The notes under the pieces were generated by a model, which worked only from the letters and a program-made list of their open reading frames with translations, had not been told where the DNA came from and ran no database searches. The position numbers and the translations under genes are program-made. 64,000 bases of DNA from Streptomyces virginiae (lineage in GTDB: Bacteria; Actinomycetota; Actinomycetes; Streptomycetales; Streptomycetaceae). The DNA lies in the NCBI RefSeq assembly GCF_000720455.1, contig NZ_JOAK01000003.1, forward strand, positions 62,001-126,000. Direction: 5' to 3'. Of this stretch, positions 42,717-51,172 are shown in pieces (within the stretch, counting starts at the first letter, position 1; the number at the start of each line of letters is the position of its first letter).

Positions 42717-43838
42717 GTGAAATTCTCCGTCATCTTCGAGGCACAGCTGGCCGACCCGACGGTGGAGCGCGAGCACCGGCTCATCCACGACTGCGTGGAG
42801 CAGGCGGTGCTCGCGGAACGCATGGGATTCGACCGGATCTGGGCCGTGGAGCACCACTCCCTGAAGTGGTACGCGCACATGTCGGCCCCGGAGATCTTCC
42901 TGACCTGGGTCGCGGCCAGGACGAACACCATACGCATCGGGCACGGCGTGGTGTGCATGCCCTTCAACTTCAACCACCCGGTACGGGTCGCCGAGCGGGC
43001 CGCGATGCTCGACCTGCTCTCCGGCGGGCGCCTGGACCTCGGCGCCGGGCGCGGCGGCACCGAACAGGAGACCTCGCTGTGCGGGGTGGACAGGGAGCGG
43101 ACCACGGCGGAGGTCGAGGAGGCCCTGCGGATCATCGGCAGGGCCTGGCAGGAGGAGGAGCTGGAGTACCACGGCGAACTGATCGACATCGATCCGCACC
43201 CCATCCTGCCGCGGCCGCGGCAGACCCCGCACCCGCCGCTGTTCCTGGCGTGCAGCCGCGGCGAGACCCTGGTCCAGGCGGCCGAACTGGGCGTCGGGGC
43301 GCTGGTGATGGGCTTCGCCGGGCCCGGTTCGATCGCGCAGATGCGGTCCGTCTACGACACGGCGATCGCCGGCCGGGACGGGAGCCGTTTCGTGTCCACG
43401 GTCGTGAACGACCACTTCTCCGTGCTGTGTCCGACGATCGTCCTCGACGACGGCGAACGGGCGCGGCGGATCGGCATCCGGGGCCAGCGCTTCTTCGCCC
43501 AGTCCATCGGCCACTGGTACGGCGGCGCGGGCGTCCCGGACGAGGCCGTGGTCGCGGGCGCCGACGAGGCGGGGGAGATGCGCAGGGCCGCCGAGCAGGT
43601 GGTGGCGCGGCTGCACGAGCTGGACATCCCGGTCCGGCCGACTTCCACGGCCACCTTCAACGCCGATCACGCCTACGGCACCGCCGACGACGCCATCGCC
43701 CATGTGGAGCGGCTCCGGGAGGCCGGGGCCGACGAGATCATGTGCCTGATCCAGATGGGCACGGTGGAGCAGGAGGCGTGCATGGAGACCCTGCGCCAGT
43801 GGGGCGAGAAGGTCATCCCGCACTTCCGGAGCCGATGA
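42717..43838 (+). CDS. Luciferase-like flavin-dependent monooxygenase (LLM)
   Basis: 373 residues from GTG 42717 (GGAGG upstream). Bacterial-luciferase-type TIM barrel: FDRIWAVEHHSLKWYAHM, RIGHGVVCMPFNFNHPVRVAERAAMLDLLSGGRLDLGAGRG in segments, and the C-terminal HVERLREAGADEIMCLIQMG. Family members oxidise long-chain aldehydes, alkanes or xenobiotics with FMNH2 and O2. The stop overlaps the next start (ATGA), giving a two-gene operon with an alpha/beta hydrolase: a Baeyer-Villiger-type step followed by ester cleavage is a plausible but unproven pair. A flavin reductase gene lies at 51.2 kb. Confidence 0.92.
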   Translation: MKFSVIFEAQLADPTVEREHRLIHDCVEQAVLAERMGFDRIWAVEHHSLKWYAHMSAPEIFLTWVAARTNTIRIGHGVVCMPFNFNHPVRVAERAAMLDLLSGGRLDLGAGRGGTEQETSLCGVDRERTTAEVEEALRIIGRAWQEEELEYHGELIDIDPHPILPRPRQTPHPPLFLACSRGETLVQAAELGVGALVMGFAGPGSIAQMRSVYDTAIAGRDGSRFVSTVVNDHFSVLCPTIVLDDGERARRIGIRGQRFFAQSIGHWYGGAGVPDEAVVAGADEAGEMRRAAEQVVARLHELDIPVRPTSTATFNADHAYGTADDAIAHVERLREAGADEIMCLIQMGTVEQEACMETLRQWGEKVIPHFRSR

Positions 43839-44872
43839 TGGCCGCCGCCCGGGACCGGGGCGGGCGCAGGGGCCGGGGCCGGGCCCGGGACCGCCTCGAC
43901 CCGGCCGCCGTGCCCTACGTCGACGCCCTCGCCGCCGCGTTCCCGGACCTCGGCCGCGGTGTCACCGGCGCCGACGAAGCCCGGCGGATCCTGGCGGCCG
44001 CCTCCCGTCCGCCCGCCGGCCGGCCGCGCGTCGGGGCCACCCGGGACCGGACCGTCCCCGGCCCGCCCGGCGCCCCGCCCGTACCCGTGCGGATCTACCT
44101 GCCCGACCCGCAGCGGTGGCCGGCCCCCCGCCCGACGGTGGTGTTCTGCCACGGCGGCGGGTGGGTCCTGTGCGACCTGGACACCCATGACACCACCGCC
44201 CGCCACCTCTCGCGGGCGGCCGGCGCGGCCGTGGTCTCGGTGGACTACCGGCGGGCCCCCGAGCACCGCTTCCCGGCGGCCGCGGAGGACGCGTACGCGG
44301 CGCTGCGCTGGGCCGGGCGCCACCTCGACGAGCTGGGCGGCGATCCGGCCGCCCTGGTCGTGGCCGGGGACAGCTCGGGCGGCAACCTGGCGGCCGCCTC
44401 GCTGCTGCTCGCCCGCGAGCGCGGGGGACCGCCCGTCGCCCTCCAGGCGCTGGTCTATCCCGCGCTGGACGCCGCCCAGGACCGGGCGTCGTACCGGACC
44501 GCCGCCGAGGGCTGCTTCCTGACCGCCGCGCACATGCGCTGGTTCTGGGAGCAGTACCTGGGCCCCGGCGGCGACGGCGGTCATCCGCTGGCCTCCCCGC
44601 TGCGCGCGGACCTCACCGGGCTGCCGCCCGCCCACCTGGTGGTCGCCGGGTGCGACCCGCTGCGGGACGACGGCCGCGCGTACCACCGCAGGCTGGCGCG
44701 GAGCGGGATCCGGTCGGTCCTGGACGGCCACCCCGGCATGTTCCACGGCTTCCTGGGACTGGCCGGGGTACTGCCACAGGCATGTGAAGCCTTGGCGCGA
44801 CTGGGCGGAGCTATCAGTTCCACCCTGACGAACGGGAAGACTTTCGGTGAAGCAGGGGGTGACGCAGGATAA
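43835..44872 (+). CDS. HSL-type alpha/beta hydrolase
   Basis: 345 residues. Oxyanion motif VVFCHGGGWVLCDLD, nucleophile elbow VVAGDSSGGNLAAA, acid region VVAGCDPLRDD and catalytic histidine in GMFHGFLGL. This is the hormone-sensitive-lipase/acetyl-esterase family. The N-terminal 20 residues are Arg/Gly-rich and may be an overextended start; the upstream coupling (ATGA) supports it. It hydrolyses short acyl esters, possibly the lactone or ester made by the monooxygenase. Confidence 0.92.
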   Translation: MMAAARDRGGRRGRGRARDRLDPAAVPYVDALAAAFPDLGRGVTGADEARRILAAASRPPAGRPRVGATRDRTVPGPPGAPPVPVRIYLPDPQRWPAPRPTVVFCHGGGWVLCDLDTHDTTARHLSRAAGAAVVSVDYRRAPEHRFPAAAEDAYAALRWAGRHLDELGGDPAALVVAGDSSGGNLAAASLLLARERGGPPVALQALVYPALDAAQDRASYRTAAEGCFLTAAHMRWFWEQYLGPGGDGGHPLASPLRADLTGLPPAHLVVAGCDPLRDDGRAYHRRLARSGIRSVLDGHPGMFHGFLGLAGVLPQACEALARLGGAISSTLTNGKTFGEAGGDAG

Positions 44873-44953
44873 TTTCCCGAATTGCCTCTTGAGCGGGAGA
44901 GCCTCGCACGCATACGCTGTGCGGACGTGAGGTTCTCCTGTGGAGGAAGTGAC

Positions 44954-46360
44954 ATGACGGAAACTCTTGTGCCGGGCGTCGGCGGTGCCGTGATATCCGC
45001 TGGGGCGCGGGTGGTAGACCACCCTGCGTGGCCCGAGCTCAAGGCCGCCGTGGAGGAGATCCGCCCTTGGCAGGCGGCCGACGGTTCCATCGACTTCGAG
45101 GCCGAGGGCGAGCACGCCCGCGCCACCGTCCGCGCCGCGGTCGAGCGCGTGATCGGCGCCGTCGAGGTGCTGTCCCCGCTGCTCCCGCACGCCACCGCGT
45201 ACCACCAGGCGCTCATCGGCGACCTGCGCAAGTGGGCCGCGGACGACTTCCGCGTGCCGGACTTCCTCGACTCCCTGCTGGCCTTCCACCCGGCCGCCGA
45301 GCGCGCCGACGGCCTGCAGCACCTCGTCGTCTTCCCGATGTACACGCAGAACGGCAACCCGGACCGCAACCTCGAGGCCGTCGTGCTGAAGATGGTGTGG
45401 CCCGAGTGGCTCTCCGAGCTGGAGCGCACCCGCTACGACAACCCGCTCTTCCTCGGCATCACCTTCGAGGACTTCACCCCCGGCTACGACACGCACTCCG
45501 CCGTGCTGTTCCCGGAGACCATCGCCGTGCGCGAGGCCCCCGAGCGCTTCACCTGGGGCGGCATCTTCTGCGACCGCGAGGCCGCCCGCTACCGCAAGGT
45601 GACCGCGGCCGCCGTGGACATCCTGGGCATCGACCTGCCCGAGGACATCGCGCGCATGGTCGACGACCAGGAGCGCTGCGAGAAGGCCTTCGTCCTGTGG
45701 GACATGGTCCACGACCGCACCCACAGCCACGGCGACCTGCCGTTCGACCCCTTCATGATCAAGCAGCGCCAGCCGTTCTGGATGTACGGCCTGGAGGAGC
45801 TGCGCTGCGACCTCACCGCCTTCAAGGAGGCCGTGAAGCTGGAGTCCGAGGGCAACGAGCACGGCCGTGACGTGCAGTACGCCGTCCTCTTCGACCGGAT
45901 GTTCCGCTTCCCCGTCTCCGGCGACCGCAACCGCAACTACGACGGTCTCGGCGGCCAGCTGCTCTTCGCCTACCTCCACAAGCACGACGTCGTGCGCTGG
46001 ACGGACAACAAGCTGAAGATCGACTGGATGCGCGCCCCGCAGGTCACCAACCAGCTGTGCGCCGAGATCGAGGACCTCTACCGGGCCGGCATCGACCGCC
46101 CGAAGCTGGTCCACTGGTTCAAGGCCTACGAGCTCGTCTCGACCTACCTCGCCCCGCACCCGGGTTCCAAGTGGGCCAAGGGCGCCGACGCGCTGGACCT
46201 GACGCAGCCGCCGCGCAAGCTGGTCGACGACGTGCTTCCGGACGAGTTTCCGCTCAGCATGTTCTTTGAGGCGCTCGCCAAGAAGCTCAAGGGCACCATC
46301 GCCTCGACCAAGGGCATCACCGCTCTGAACGCAGAGCACGCCGAGCGGGTCGCCGCGTGA
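44954..46360 (+). CDS. DUF6421 family protein
   Basis: 468 residues from ATG 44954 (GGAGGAAGTGAC upstream). This family is conserved in streptomycetes. Recognisable stretches: VVFPMYTQNGNPDRNLEAV, LFPETIAVREAPERFTWGG, WDMVHDRTHSHGDLPFDP and FRFPVSGDRNRNYDGLGGQL. The HDRTHSHGDLPFD cluster looks like a metal or catalytic site. No signal or membrane segment. First gene of a three-gene coupled operon with an SDR and a threonine-aldolase-like enzyme. No function is established. Confidence 0.85.
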   Translation: MTETLVPGVGGAVISAGARVVDHPAWPELKAAVEEIRPWQAADGSIDFEAEGEHARATVRAAVERVIGAVEVLSPLLPHATAYHQALIGDLRKWAADDFRVPDFLDSLLAFHPAAERADGLQHLVVFPMYTQNGNPDRNLEAVVLKMVWPEWLSELERTRYDNPLFLGITFEDFTPGYDTHSAVLFPETIAVREAPERFTWGGIFCDREAARYRKVTAAAVDILGIDLPEDIARMVDDQERCEKAFVLWDMVHDRTHSHGDLPFDPFMIKQRQPFWMYGLEELRCDLTAFKEAVKLESEGNEHGRDVQYAVLFDRMFRFPVSGDRNRNYDGLGGQLLFAYLHKHDVVRWTDNKLKIDWMRAPQVTNQLCAEIEDLYRAGIDRPKLVHWFKAYELVSTYLAPHPGSKWAKGADALDLTQPPRKLVDDVLPDEFPLSMFFEALAKKLKGTIASTKGITALNAEHAERVAA

Positions 46361-46386
46361 GCACTCGCCCACAGGAGGCTGCACAG

Positions 46387-47148
46387 ATGAACGGCTCCGG
46401 GAACGGCAACGGAAAGCTGCACGGAGCGGTGGTGGCGGTGGCCGGGGCCGGCGGGCCCGCGGGCCGCGCCGCCCTGCTCCGCCTCGCCGAGGCGGGCGCG
46501 ACCGTCGTCGCGTCCGACGCCGACGCGGCGCGCCTCGCGGAAGCCGTGGACGCGGCCCGCTACGCCCACGGCGGCGCCACCATCACCGGTGACACCGTGG
46601 ACCTGCTCGACCTGGACGCCACGAAGGCCTGGGCCGAGCACACCGAGAAGGAGTTCGGGCGGATCGACGGACTGGTCCACCTCGTCGGCGGCTGGCGCGG
46701 CAGCAAGACCTTCACCGACGTCGACCTCGCGGACTGGGCCTTCTTGGAGAAGCTCCTCATCCGCACCGTCCAGCACACCTCGCTGGCCTTCCACGACGGG
46801 CTCCTGCGCAGCGACCGCGGGCGCTACGTCCTGGTGAGCCAGTCCGGCGCGCACAAGCCGGTCGCCAACAACGCCGCCTACAACGCGGGCAAGGCGGCCG
46901 CCGAGGCCTGGACCCTCGCCATGGCGGACTCCTTCCGCAAGGCGGGGGGTGACGAGGGTCCCGGCGCGGCAGCTGCGATCCTGGTCATCAAGGCACTGGT
47001 GCACGACGCGATGCGCGCCGAGCGTCCCAATGCGAAGTTCGCGGGCTTCACCGACGTGAAGGAGCTGGCCGAGGCCATCGCCGGCGTGTGGGAGCGGCCC
47101 GCCATCGATGTGAACGGACAGCGTCTGTGGCTCACTCCGCAACCGTGA
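46387..47148 (+). CDS. SDR family oxidoreductase
   Basis: 253 residues from ATG 46387, which has AGGAGG (46373-46378) at good distance; a GTG at 46357 overlapping the DUF6421 stop is the alternative. Nucleotide loop VVAVAGAGGPAGRAALLRL is a GAGGPxG variant of TGxxxGxG. VHLVGGWRGSKTF replaces the NNAG motif, and the catalytic Ser-Tyr-Lys reads VLVSQSGAHKPVANNAAYNAGKAA. The fold is complete but the cofactor loop and NNAG variant are unusual. Middle gene of the DUF6421 operon. Confidence 0.88.
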   Translation: MNGSGNGNGKLHGAVVAVAGAGGPAGRAALLRLAEAGATVVASDADAARLAEAVDAARYAHGGATITGDTVDLLDLDATKAWAEHTEKEFGRIDGLVHLVGGWRGSKTFTDVDLADWAFLEKLLIRTVQHTSLAFHDGLLRSDRGRYVLVSQSGAHKPVANNAAYNAGKAAAEAWTLAMADSFRKAGGDEGPGAAAAILVIKALVHDAMRAERPNAKFAGFTDVKELAEAIAGVWERPAIDVNGQRLWLTPQP

Positions 47149-48206
47149 AGACCGATGCCCGCCGGCACCACGATCCGGCAGTGCGCGGCTTCGCCAGCGA
47201 CAACTACGCGGGGGTCCATCCGGAGATCCTGGAGGCCCTCGCCCTCGCCAACGGAGGTCACCAGATCTCCTACGGCGAGGACGAGTACACCGAACACCTG
47301 CAGAAGATCATCCGCAGCCACTTCGGACCGTACGCGGAGGCCTTCCCGGTCTTCAACGGCACCGGCGCCAACGTCACCGCCCTCCAGGCGATGACCGACC
47401 GCTGGGGCGCCGTGATCTGCGCCAAGAGCGCCCACATCAACGTGGACGAGGGCGGCGCGCCGGAGCGGATGGCCGGGCTCAAGCTGCTCGCCGTGCCCAC
47501 CCCGGACGGCAAGCTCACGCCCGAGCTGATCGACCAGGAGGCCTGGGGCTTCGAGGACGAGCACCGCGCGATGCCGCAGGTCGTCTCGATCACCCAGAAC
47601 ACCGAGCTCGGCACGGTCTACACGCCGGACGAGATCAAGGCCATCTGCGACCACGCCCACGGGCTCGGCATGAAGGTCCACCTCGACGGTGCCCGGATAG
47701 CCAACGCCGCGGCCTCGCTCAACGTGCCGATGCGCACCTTCACCAACACGGTCGGCGTCGACGTGCTGTCCTACGGCGGCACCAAGAACGGCATGATGTT
47801 CGGCGAGGCCATCGTCGTGCTCAACCCGGACGCGGTCCGGCAGATGAAGCACATCCGCAAGATGTCGATGCAGCTCGCCTCGAAGATGCGCTTCGTGTCG
47901 GTGCAGCTCGAAGCGCTGCTCGCCAAGGACCTGTGGCTGCGCAACGCCCGCCACGCCAACGAGATGGCGCAGCGGCTCGCCGCCGGGGTCCGCGAGACCG
48001 ACGGCGTGGAGATCCTCTACCCGGTGCAGGCGAACGCGGTGTTCGCGCGGCTGCCGCACGAGGTGTCGCGGCGTCTGCAGAAGCGTTACCGCTTCTACTT
48101 CTGGGACGAGGCTGCGGGTGACGTCCGCTGGATGTGCGGCTTCGACACCCAGGTGGAGGACGTGGACGGCTTCCTCCAGGCCCTCAAGGAGGAGCTCGCC
48201 CGCTAG
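47145..48206 (+). CDS. Threonine aldolase/beta-eliminating lyase family PLP enzyme
   Basis: 353 residues from GTG 47145, overlapping the SDR stop (GTGA); a GTG at 47127 is possible. GFASDNYAGVHPEILEALA is the family start; VFNGTGANVTALQAM (PLP phosphate), CAKSAHINVDEGGAPE, MKVHLDGARIANAAASL and the lysine loop VLSYGGTKNGMMFGEAIV are intact. It cleaves or makes beta-hydroxy amino acids or performs beta-elimination. Conserved linkage with DUF6421 and an SDR suggests a catabolic or redox amino-acid step: the SDR could oxidise or reduce a hydroxy acid and the aldolase cleave it. Confidence 0.92.
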   Translation: MKTDARRHHDPAVRGFASDNYAGVHPEILEALALANGGHQISYGEDEYTEHLQKIIRSHFGPYAEAFPVFNGTGANVTALQAMTDRWGAVICAKSAHINVDEGGAPERMAGLKLLAVPTPDGKLTPELIDQEAWGFEDEHRAMPQVVSITQNTELGTVYTPDEIKAICDHAHGLGMKVHLDGARIANAAASLNVPMRTFTNTVGVDVLSYGGTKNGMMFGEAIVVLNPDAVRQMKHIRKMSMQLASKMRFVSVQLEALLAKDLWLRNARHANEMAQRLAAGVRETDGVEILYPVQANAVFARLPHEVSRRLQKRYRFYFWDEAAGDVRWMCGFDTQVEDVDGFLQALKEELAR

Positions 48207-48243
48207 TTCCGGGTGATCGGCCTCTCCGCCTGACTGCATATGT

Positions 48244-48285
48244 ATGCCGCCCACCGTAAATTCATTGATTCGCGGTGGGTGGCAT
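48244..48285. promoter_or_regulatory. 13-bp inverted repeat before transglutaminase gene
   Basis: ATGCCGCCCACCG (48244-48256) pairs with CGGTGGGTGGCAT (48273-48285) with one mismatch and a 16-base AT-richer loop; flanking GCATA and TATGC extend the symmetry. It sits 38 bases past the aldolase stop and ends 16 bases before the next start, so it may be a terminator or a leader structure controlling translation. Confidence 0.6.
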
Positions 48286-48301
48286 GCCTATGCTCCGGGC
48301 C

Positions 48302-48952
48302 ATGCAGCTGATCCAGCAAAACCCCGACGTCCTCGCGTACTTGGCCTCGGACGAGGCCATAGACCACTGGCATCCCCTCGTGCTGGAAACAGCAGAAGCC
48401 CTCTGGTCCACGACCGGCGACGCATACTCATACGCCGAGGCCGCCTTCGAGTTCGTTCGCGACACCATCGCGCACTCGGCCGACTCCGGGGACCCACGGG
48501 TCACCTGGAAGGCCTCCGCCGTACTGGGAACGCGCAACGGCATCTGCCACGCCAAGTCCCACGCCCTGGTCGCCCTGCTGCGCGCCCAGGGGATCCCGGC
48601 CGCGCTGTGCTACCAGCGCCTGGCCGACGACGACGGCTCGAACCCCCTCGTCCACGGGCTGATCGCCCTGCACCTGCCCGGCGGGGAGCGCTGGAGCCGG
48701 CTCGACCCGCGCGGCAACAAGCCCGGGGTGGACGCGCGGTTCGATCTCGCCGAGGAACGCCTGGCCTTCCCCGTCCGCCCGGAACTGGGCGAGGTCGATC
48801 ACCCCGAGCTGTACGCGGCCCCCCACCCGGCGGTGCTCACGGCCCTCCGGGAGTCCGCCGACCGCCAGGAGCTGTGGCGCAGGCTGCCGACCGCGCTCCC
48901 GGCGTCCGCCGCGGGTACGGGCCTCGACGTGATGACGAACCGGGCCCTCTGA
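48302..48952 (+). CDS. Transglutaminase-like cysteine protease fold protein
   Basis: 216 residues from ATG 48302 (in-frame ATGs at 48290 and 48284). Catalytic triad region: RNGICHAKSHALVALLRAQGIPAALCYQRL (Cys in GICH), HGLIALHLPG (His) and WSRLDPRGNK (Asp). The C-terminal part is short, without extra domains. Cytosolic. Family members hydrolyse or cross-link amide bonds; the exact substrate is unknown. Confidence 0.9.
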   Translation: MQLIQQNPDVLAYLASDEAIDHWHPLVLETAEALWSTTGDAYSYAEAAFEFVRDTIAHSADSGDPRVTWKASAVLGTRNGICHAKSHALVALLRAQGIPAALCYQRLADDDGSNPLVHGLIALHLPGGERWSRLDPRGNKPGVDARFDLAEERLAFPVRPELGEVDHPELYAAPHPAVLTALRESADRQELWRRLPTALPASAAGTGLDVMTNRAL

Positions 48953-49061
48953 CAGGGGGGCCGGCGGGTGTCAAGCCACGGGATGCAGGGGCGTGACGCG
49001 CGGCGCGGGGCGGGGCGTACTGGAGATGTCCGTTCCGCTCTCTCGTCGGAGGAGAACCACC

Positions 49062-49484
49062 ATGACCCACACCGTTCGCACGCGACGGCTGGCCCTGTTC
49101 GCGGCCACGGCCGCCGTGGCCGCCGGAGCCGTACTGGTGCCCACGACCTCGTTCGCAGCCACCCCTGCCGCCCCTGCCACCCCGCACGCGGCCGTGGCGG
49201 ACCGGCACGGCGAGCGGCCGGACAAGGACCACCACGACACGTGGAAGAAGGACGGCACGTGGGGCAAGAAGCGTCCCGGCAAGGGCGGCTCCGACGGTGG
49301 GGTGCACGTTCCGAAGAACCCGCAGTGGCAGTGCATCACGGCCCCGTGCGGGCCCCCCGACAGCCCGGGGAAGGGCTCGGACCACGGGCCGCACGTCCCG
49401 AAGGAACCGAAGTGGCAGTGCGTCAAAGCCCCCTGCGGTCCTCCGGACGGCTCCGGGGACGGCGGCCGGCCCCACCGGCACTGA
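49062..49484 (+). CDS. Secreted protein with two 29-residue WQC/PCGPPD repeats
   Basis: 140 residues from ATG 49062 (GGAGGAGAACC upstream). Sec/Tat-like signal: RTRRLALFAATAAVAAGAVL with cleavage near SFA-AT (residue 32). Residues about 48-80 are charged and Gly/Lys rich. Then two repeats, 82-110 and 111-138, each starting HVPK, with WQC-x4-PCGPPD: Cys91/Cys96 and Cys120/Cys125. The CxxxxC pairs could form local disulfides or bind metal. I do not recognise the family. Possibly a cell-wall or spore-associated peptide. Confidence 0.8.
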   Translation: MTHTVRTRRLALFAATAAVAAGAVLVPTTSFAATPAAPATPHAAVADRHGERPDKDHHDTWKKDGTWGKKRPGKGGSDGGVHVPKNPQWQCITAPCGPPDSPGKGSDHGPHVPKEPKWQCVKAPCGPPDGSGDGGRPHRH

Positions 49485-49538
49485 GACGTGGCTCCGCTCC
49501 CCTCCGGGGGGCGGAGCCGCACCGTGCGAGGGTGGGGC

Positions 49539-50261
49539 TCAGCCCGCTTCGCGCACCTGGGCCGCGGTCGGCGCCGTGCCGCCCAGGTGGGCCGGCAGCC
49601 ACCAGGAGTCCTCGGTACCCCGCGGCTTCTCCGGGTAGGCGCGCTGGGCGGCGTCCAGCAGCTCCTGCACGCGCTCGCGCAGCCGGCGCGTGATCGCCCC
49701 GGCGTACTGGTCGGTGGGCGCCTCGATCGGCTCGCCCACCCGCATCGTCACGGGGATGTGGCTGCGCTTGAGGTTCTTGGGACGGCCCTTGGTCCACAGC
49801 CGCTGCGTGCCCCACAGCGCCACCGGGATCAGCGGGACGCCGGCCTCCTGCGCCATGCGGGCCGCACCCGACTTGAAGCTCTTCAGCGTGAAGGACTGGG
49901 AGATCGTCGCCTCGGGGAAGACCCCGATGATCTCACCGGAGCGCAGCGACTCCAGCGCGTGCTGGTACGCCGTCTCGCCCTGCTTGCGGTCCACCGGGAT
50001 GTGCTTCATCGCGCGCATCAGCGGGCCGGACACCTTGTGCCGGAACACCGACTCCTTCGCCATGAAGCGCACCAGGCGTTTCTGCGGCCGCGCCGTCAGG
50101 CCGGCGAAGATGAAGTCGAGGTAGCCGATGTGGTTCGACACCAGGACCGCACCGCCCTTGCGGGGGATGTTCTCGGTGCCCTTCATGTCGATGCGGATGT
50201 CGAGCGCGCGGAACAGCCCGTGCGCGGCGCCGATCACCGGAGGGTAGACGAGCTCAGCCAT
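49539..50261 (-). CDS. 1-acyl-sn-glycerol-3-phosphate acyltransferase (PlsC-like)
   Basis: 240 residues from ATG 50261. Acyltransferase block I SNHIGYLD (NHxxxxD), block II KRLVRFMAKESVF, block III VFPEATISQSF (FPEG variant with A), block IV VPLIPVALWG. Transfers acyl from acyl-CoA or ACP to lysophosphatidate at the membrane. The EATIS variant instead of EGTRS is seen in actinobacterial paralogues. Confidence 0.92.
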   Translation of the reverse strand: MAELVYPPVIGAAHGLFRALDIRIDMKGTENIPRKGGAVLVSNHIGYLDFIFAGLTARPQKRLVRFMAKESVFRHKVSGPLMRAMKHIPVDRKQGETAYQHALESLRSGEIIGVFPEATISQSFTLKSFKSGAARMAQEAGVPLIPVALWGTQRLWTKGRPKNLKRSHIPVTMRVGEPIEAPTDQYAGAITRRLRERVQELLDAAQRAYPEKPRGTEDSWWLPAHLGGTAPTAAQVREAG

Positions 50262-50481
50262 GGGGAGACCCGCTTTCTGCCTGGGGAGGTGCTCCCGGCC
50301 GGAAGTTACGGAAGCGTAGGTACGCGACCCTTGGGGATGGTGCCCCAAACGCGGGCCGCTGGCCAGTCCAGACGCCCGTGCCCGGAGAGATTCTCGTCAC
50401 GCCGGGAATGCCCGGGGCCCGCCGGGTGTCCATCCACGTACGAGCGTACGACGATCATGTACGTACGCGAAGGAGACAGCG

Positions 50482-50886
50482 GTGACGGGAGTGCGGGTGC
50501 TCGGGCGGGAACACGGACGGGACGACCGGTCCGACGGTCGGTGCGACGGCCGGGCCGGTGGTCGGGCCGACGGCGTGCCGGCGCTCCTGGGCGCCGCGGA
50601 ACTGGGAGCGGAGCCGGGCCGGCGGGCCACTCTGGTGCAGTTCTCCAGCGCCTTCTGCCAGCCCTGCCGGGCCACGCGGCGGATCCTCGCCGAGGTGGCG
50701 GCCATGGTCGGCGGAGTCGCGCACATCGAGATCGACGCCGAGGAGCGGCTCGACCTGGTGCGGGCCCTGGGCATCGAGAAGACCCCGACCGTGCTCGTCC
50801 TGGACGCCGCCGGCCGGATCGTGCGGCGGGCGGCCGGCATGCCGCGCAAGGCCGACGTGATCGCCGCGCTCGGCGCCGCCGTATGA
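50482..50886 (+). CDS. Thioredoxin-family protein (CQPC)
   Basis: 134 residues from GTG 50482. The N-terminal 40 residues are Arg/Gly/Asp-rich and repetitive, then a thioredoxin fold: LVQFSSAFCQPCRATRRIL with active site CQPC (instead of CGPC), IEIDAEERLDLVRALGI, and the cis-proline in KTPTVLVLD. No signal peptide. CQPC suggests a more oxidizing or specialised redox partner. It lies upstream of the leader peptide and flavin reductase genes. Confidence 0.88.
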   Translation: MTGVRVLGREHGRDDRSDGRCDGRAGGRADGVPALLGAAELGAEPGRRATLVQFSSAFCQPCRATRRILAEVAAMVGGVAHIEIDAEERLDLVRALGIEKTPTVLVLDAAGRIVRRAAGMPRKADVIAALGAAV

Positions 50887-50996
50887 CGGGACGGCGAACG
50901 GTCCGGCCGGCGGGGCGCCCGGAACCGGGGGGCCCGGGCGCGCCGGTGCGCGCGCCCGCACACCGCGTGACGCGCCTGACATCTGCCCGATCCCGC

Positions 50997-51026
50997 TTGA
51001 CTGCGTCCACGGGAGATCGCCAGGCT
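50997..51026 (+). promoter_or_regulatory. Promoter placing the start site at the leader-peptide ATG
   Basis: TTGACT (50997-51002), an 18-base spacer, then CAGGCT (51021-51026, matching only the A and T of TAnnnT). Transcription would start about 7 bases on, at or next to the ATG at 51033, predicting a leaderless mRNA. Confidence 0.6.
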
Positions 51027-51032
51027 GACCGT

Positions 51033-51113
51033 ATGCGGTATGAACTCCTGCTCTACGGACGGCCTCATGTGGACCTCGTCCGCCACGCGAGCGCGCGCTG
51101 TCAGGATCACTGA
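51033..51113 (+). CDS. Cysteine-type regulatory leader peptide (26 aa)
   Basis: MRYELLLYGRPHVDLVRHAS then ARCQDH and stop. The RxHVDLxRxxSAxC pattern is that of the actinobacterial putative leader peptides found before sulfur and flavin-reductase genes, with a conserved cysteine near the end (Cys23). They are thought to act as cysteine-responsive attenuators, by ribosome stalling on the Cys codon when cysteine is low. It lies 59 bases before the flavin reductase start and appears leaderless. Confidence 0.82.
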   Translation: MRYELLLYGRPHVDLVRHASARCQDH

Positions 51114-51172
51114 ACGACCCGCCCGTGATCCCGACTGTGCCCGCACGTCCTGCGGCAGAAGGCAGAACCCTG

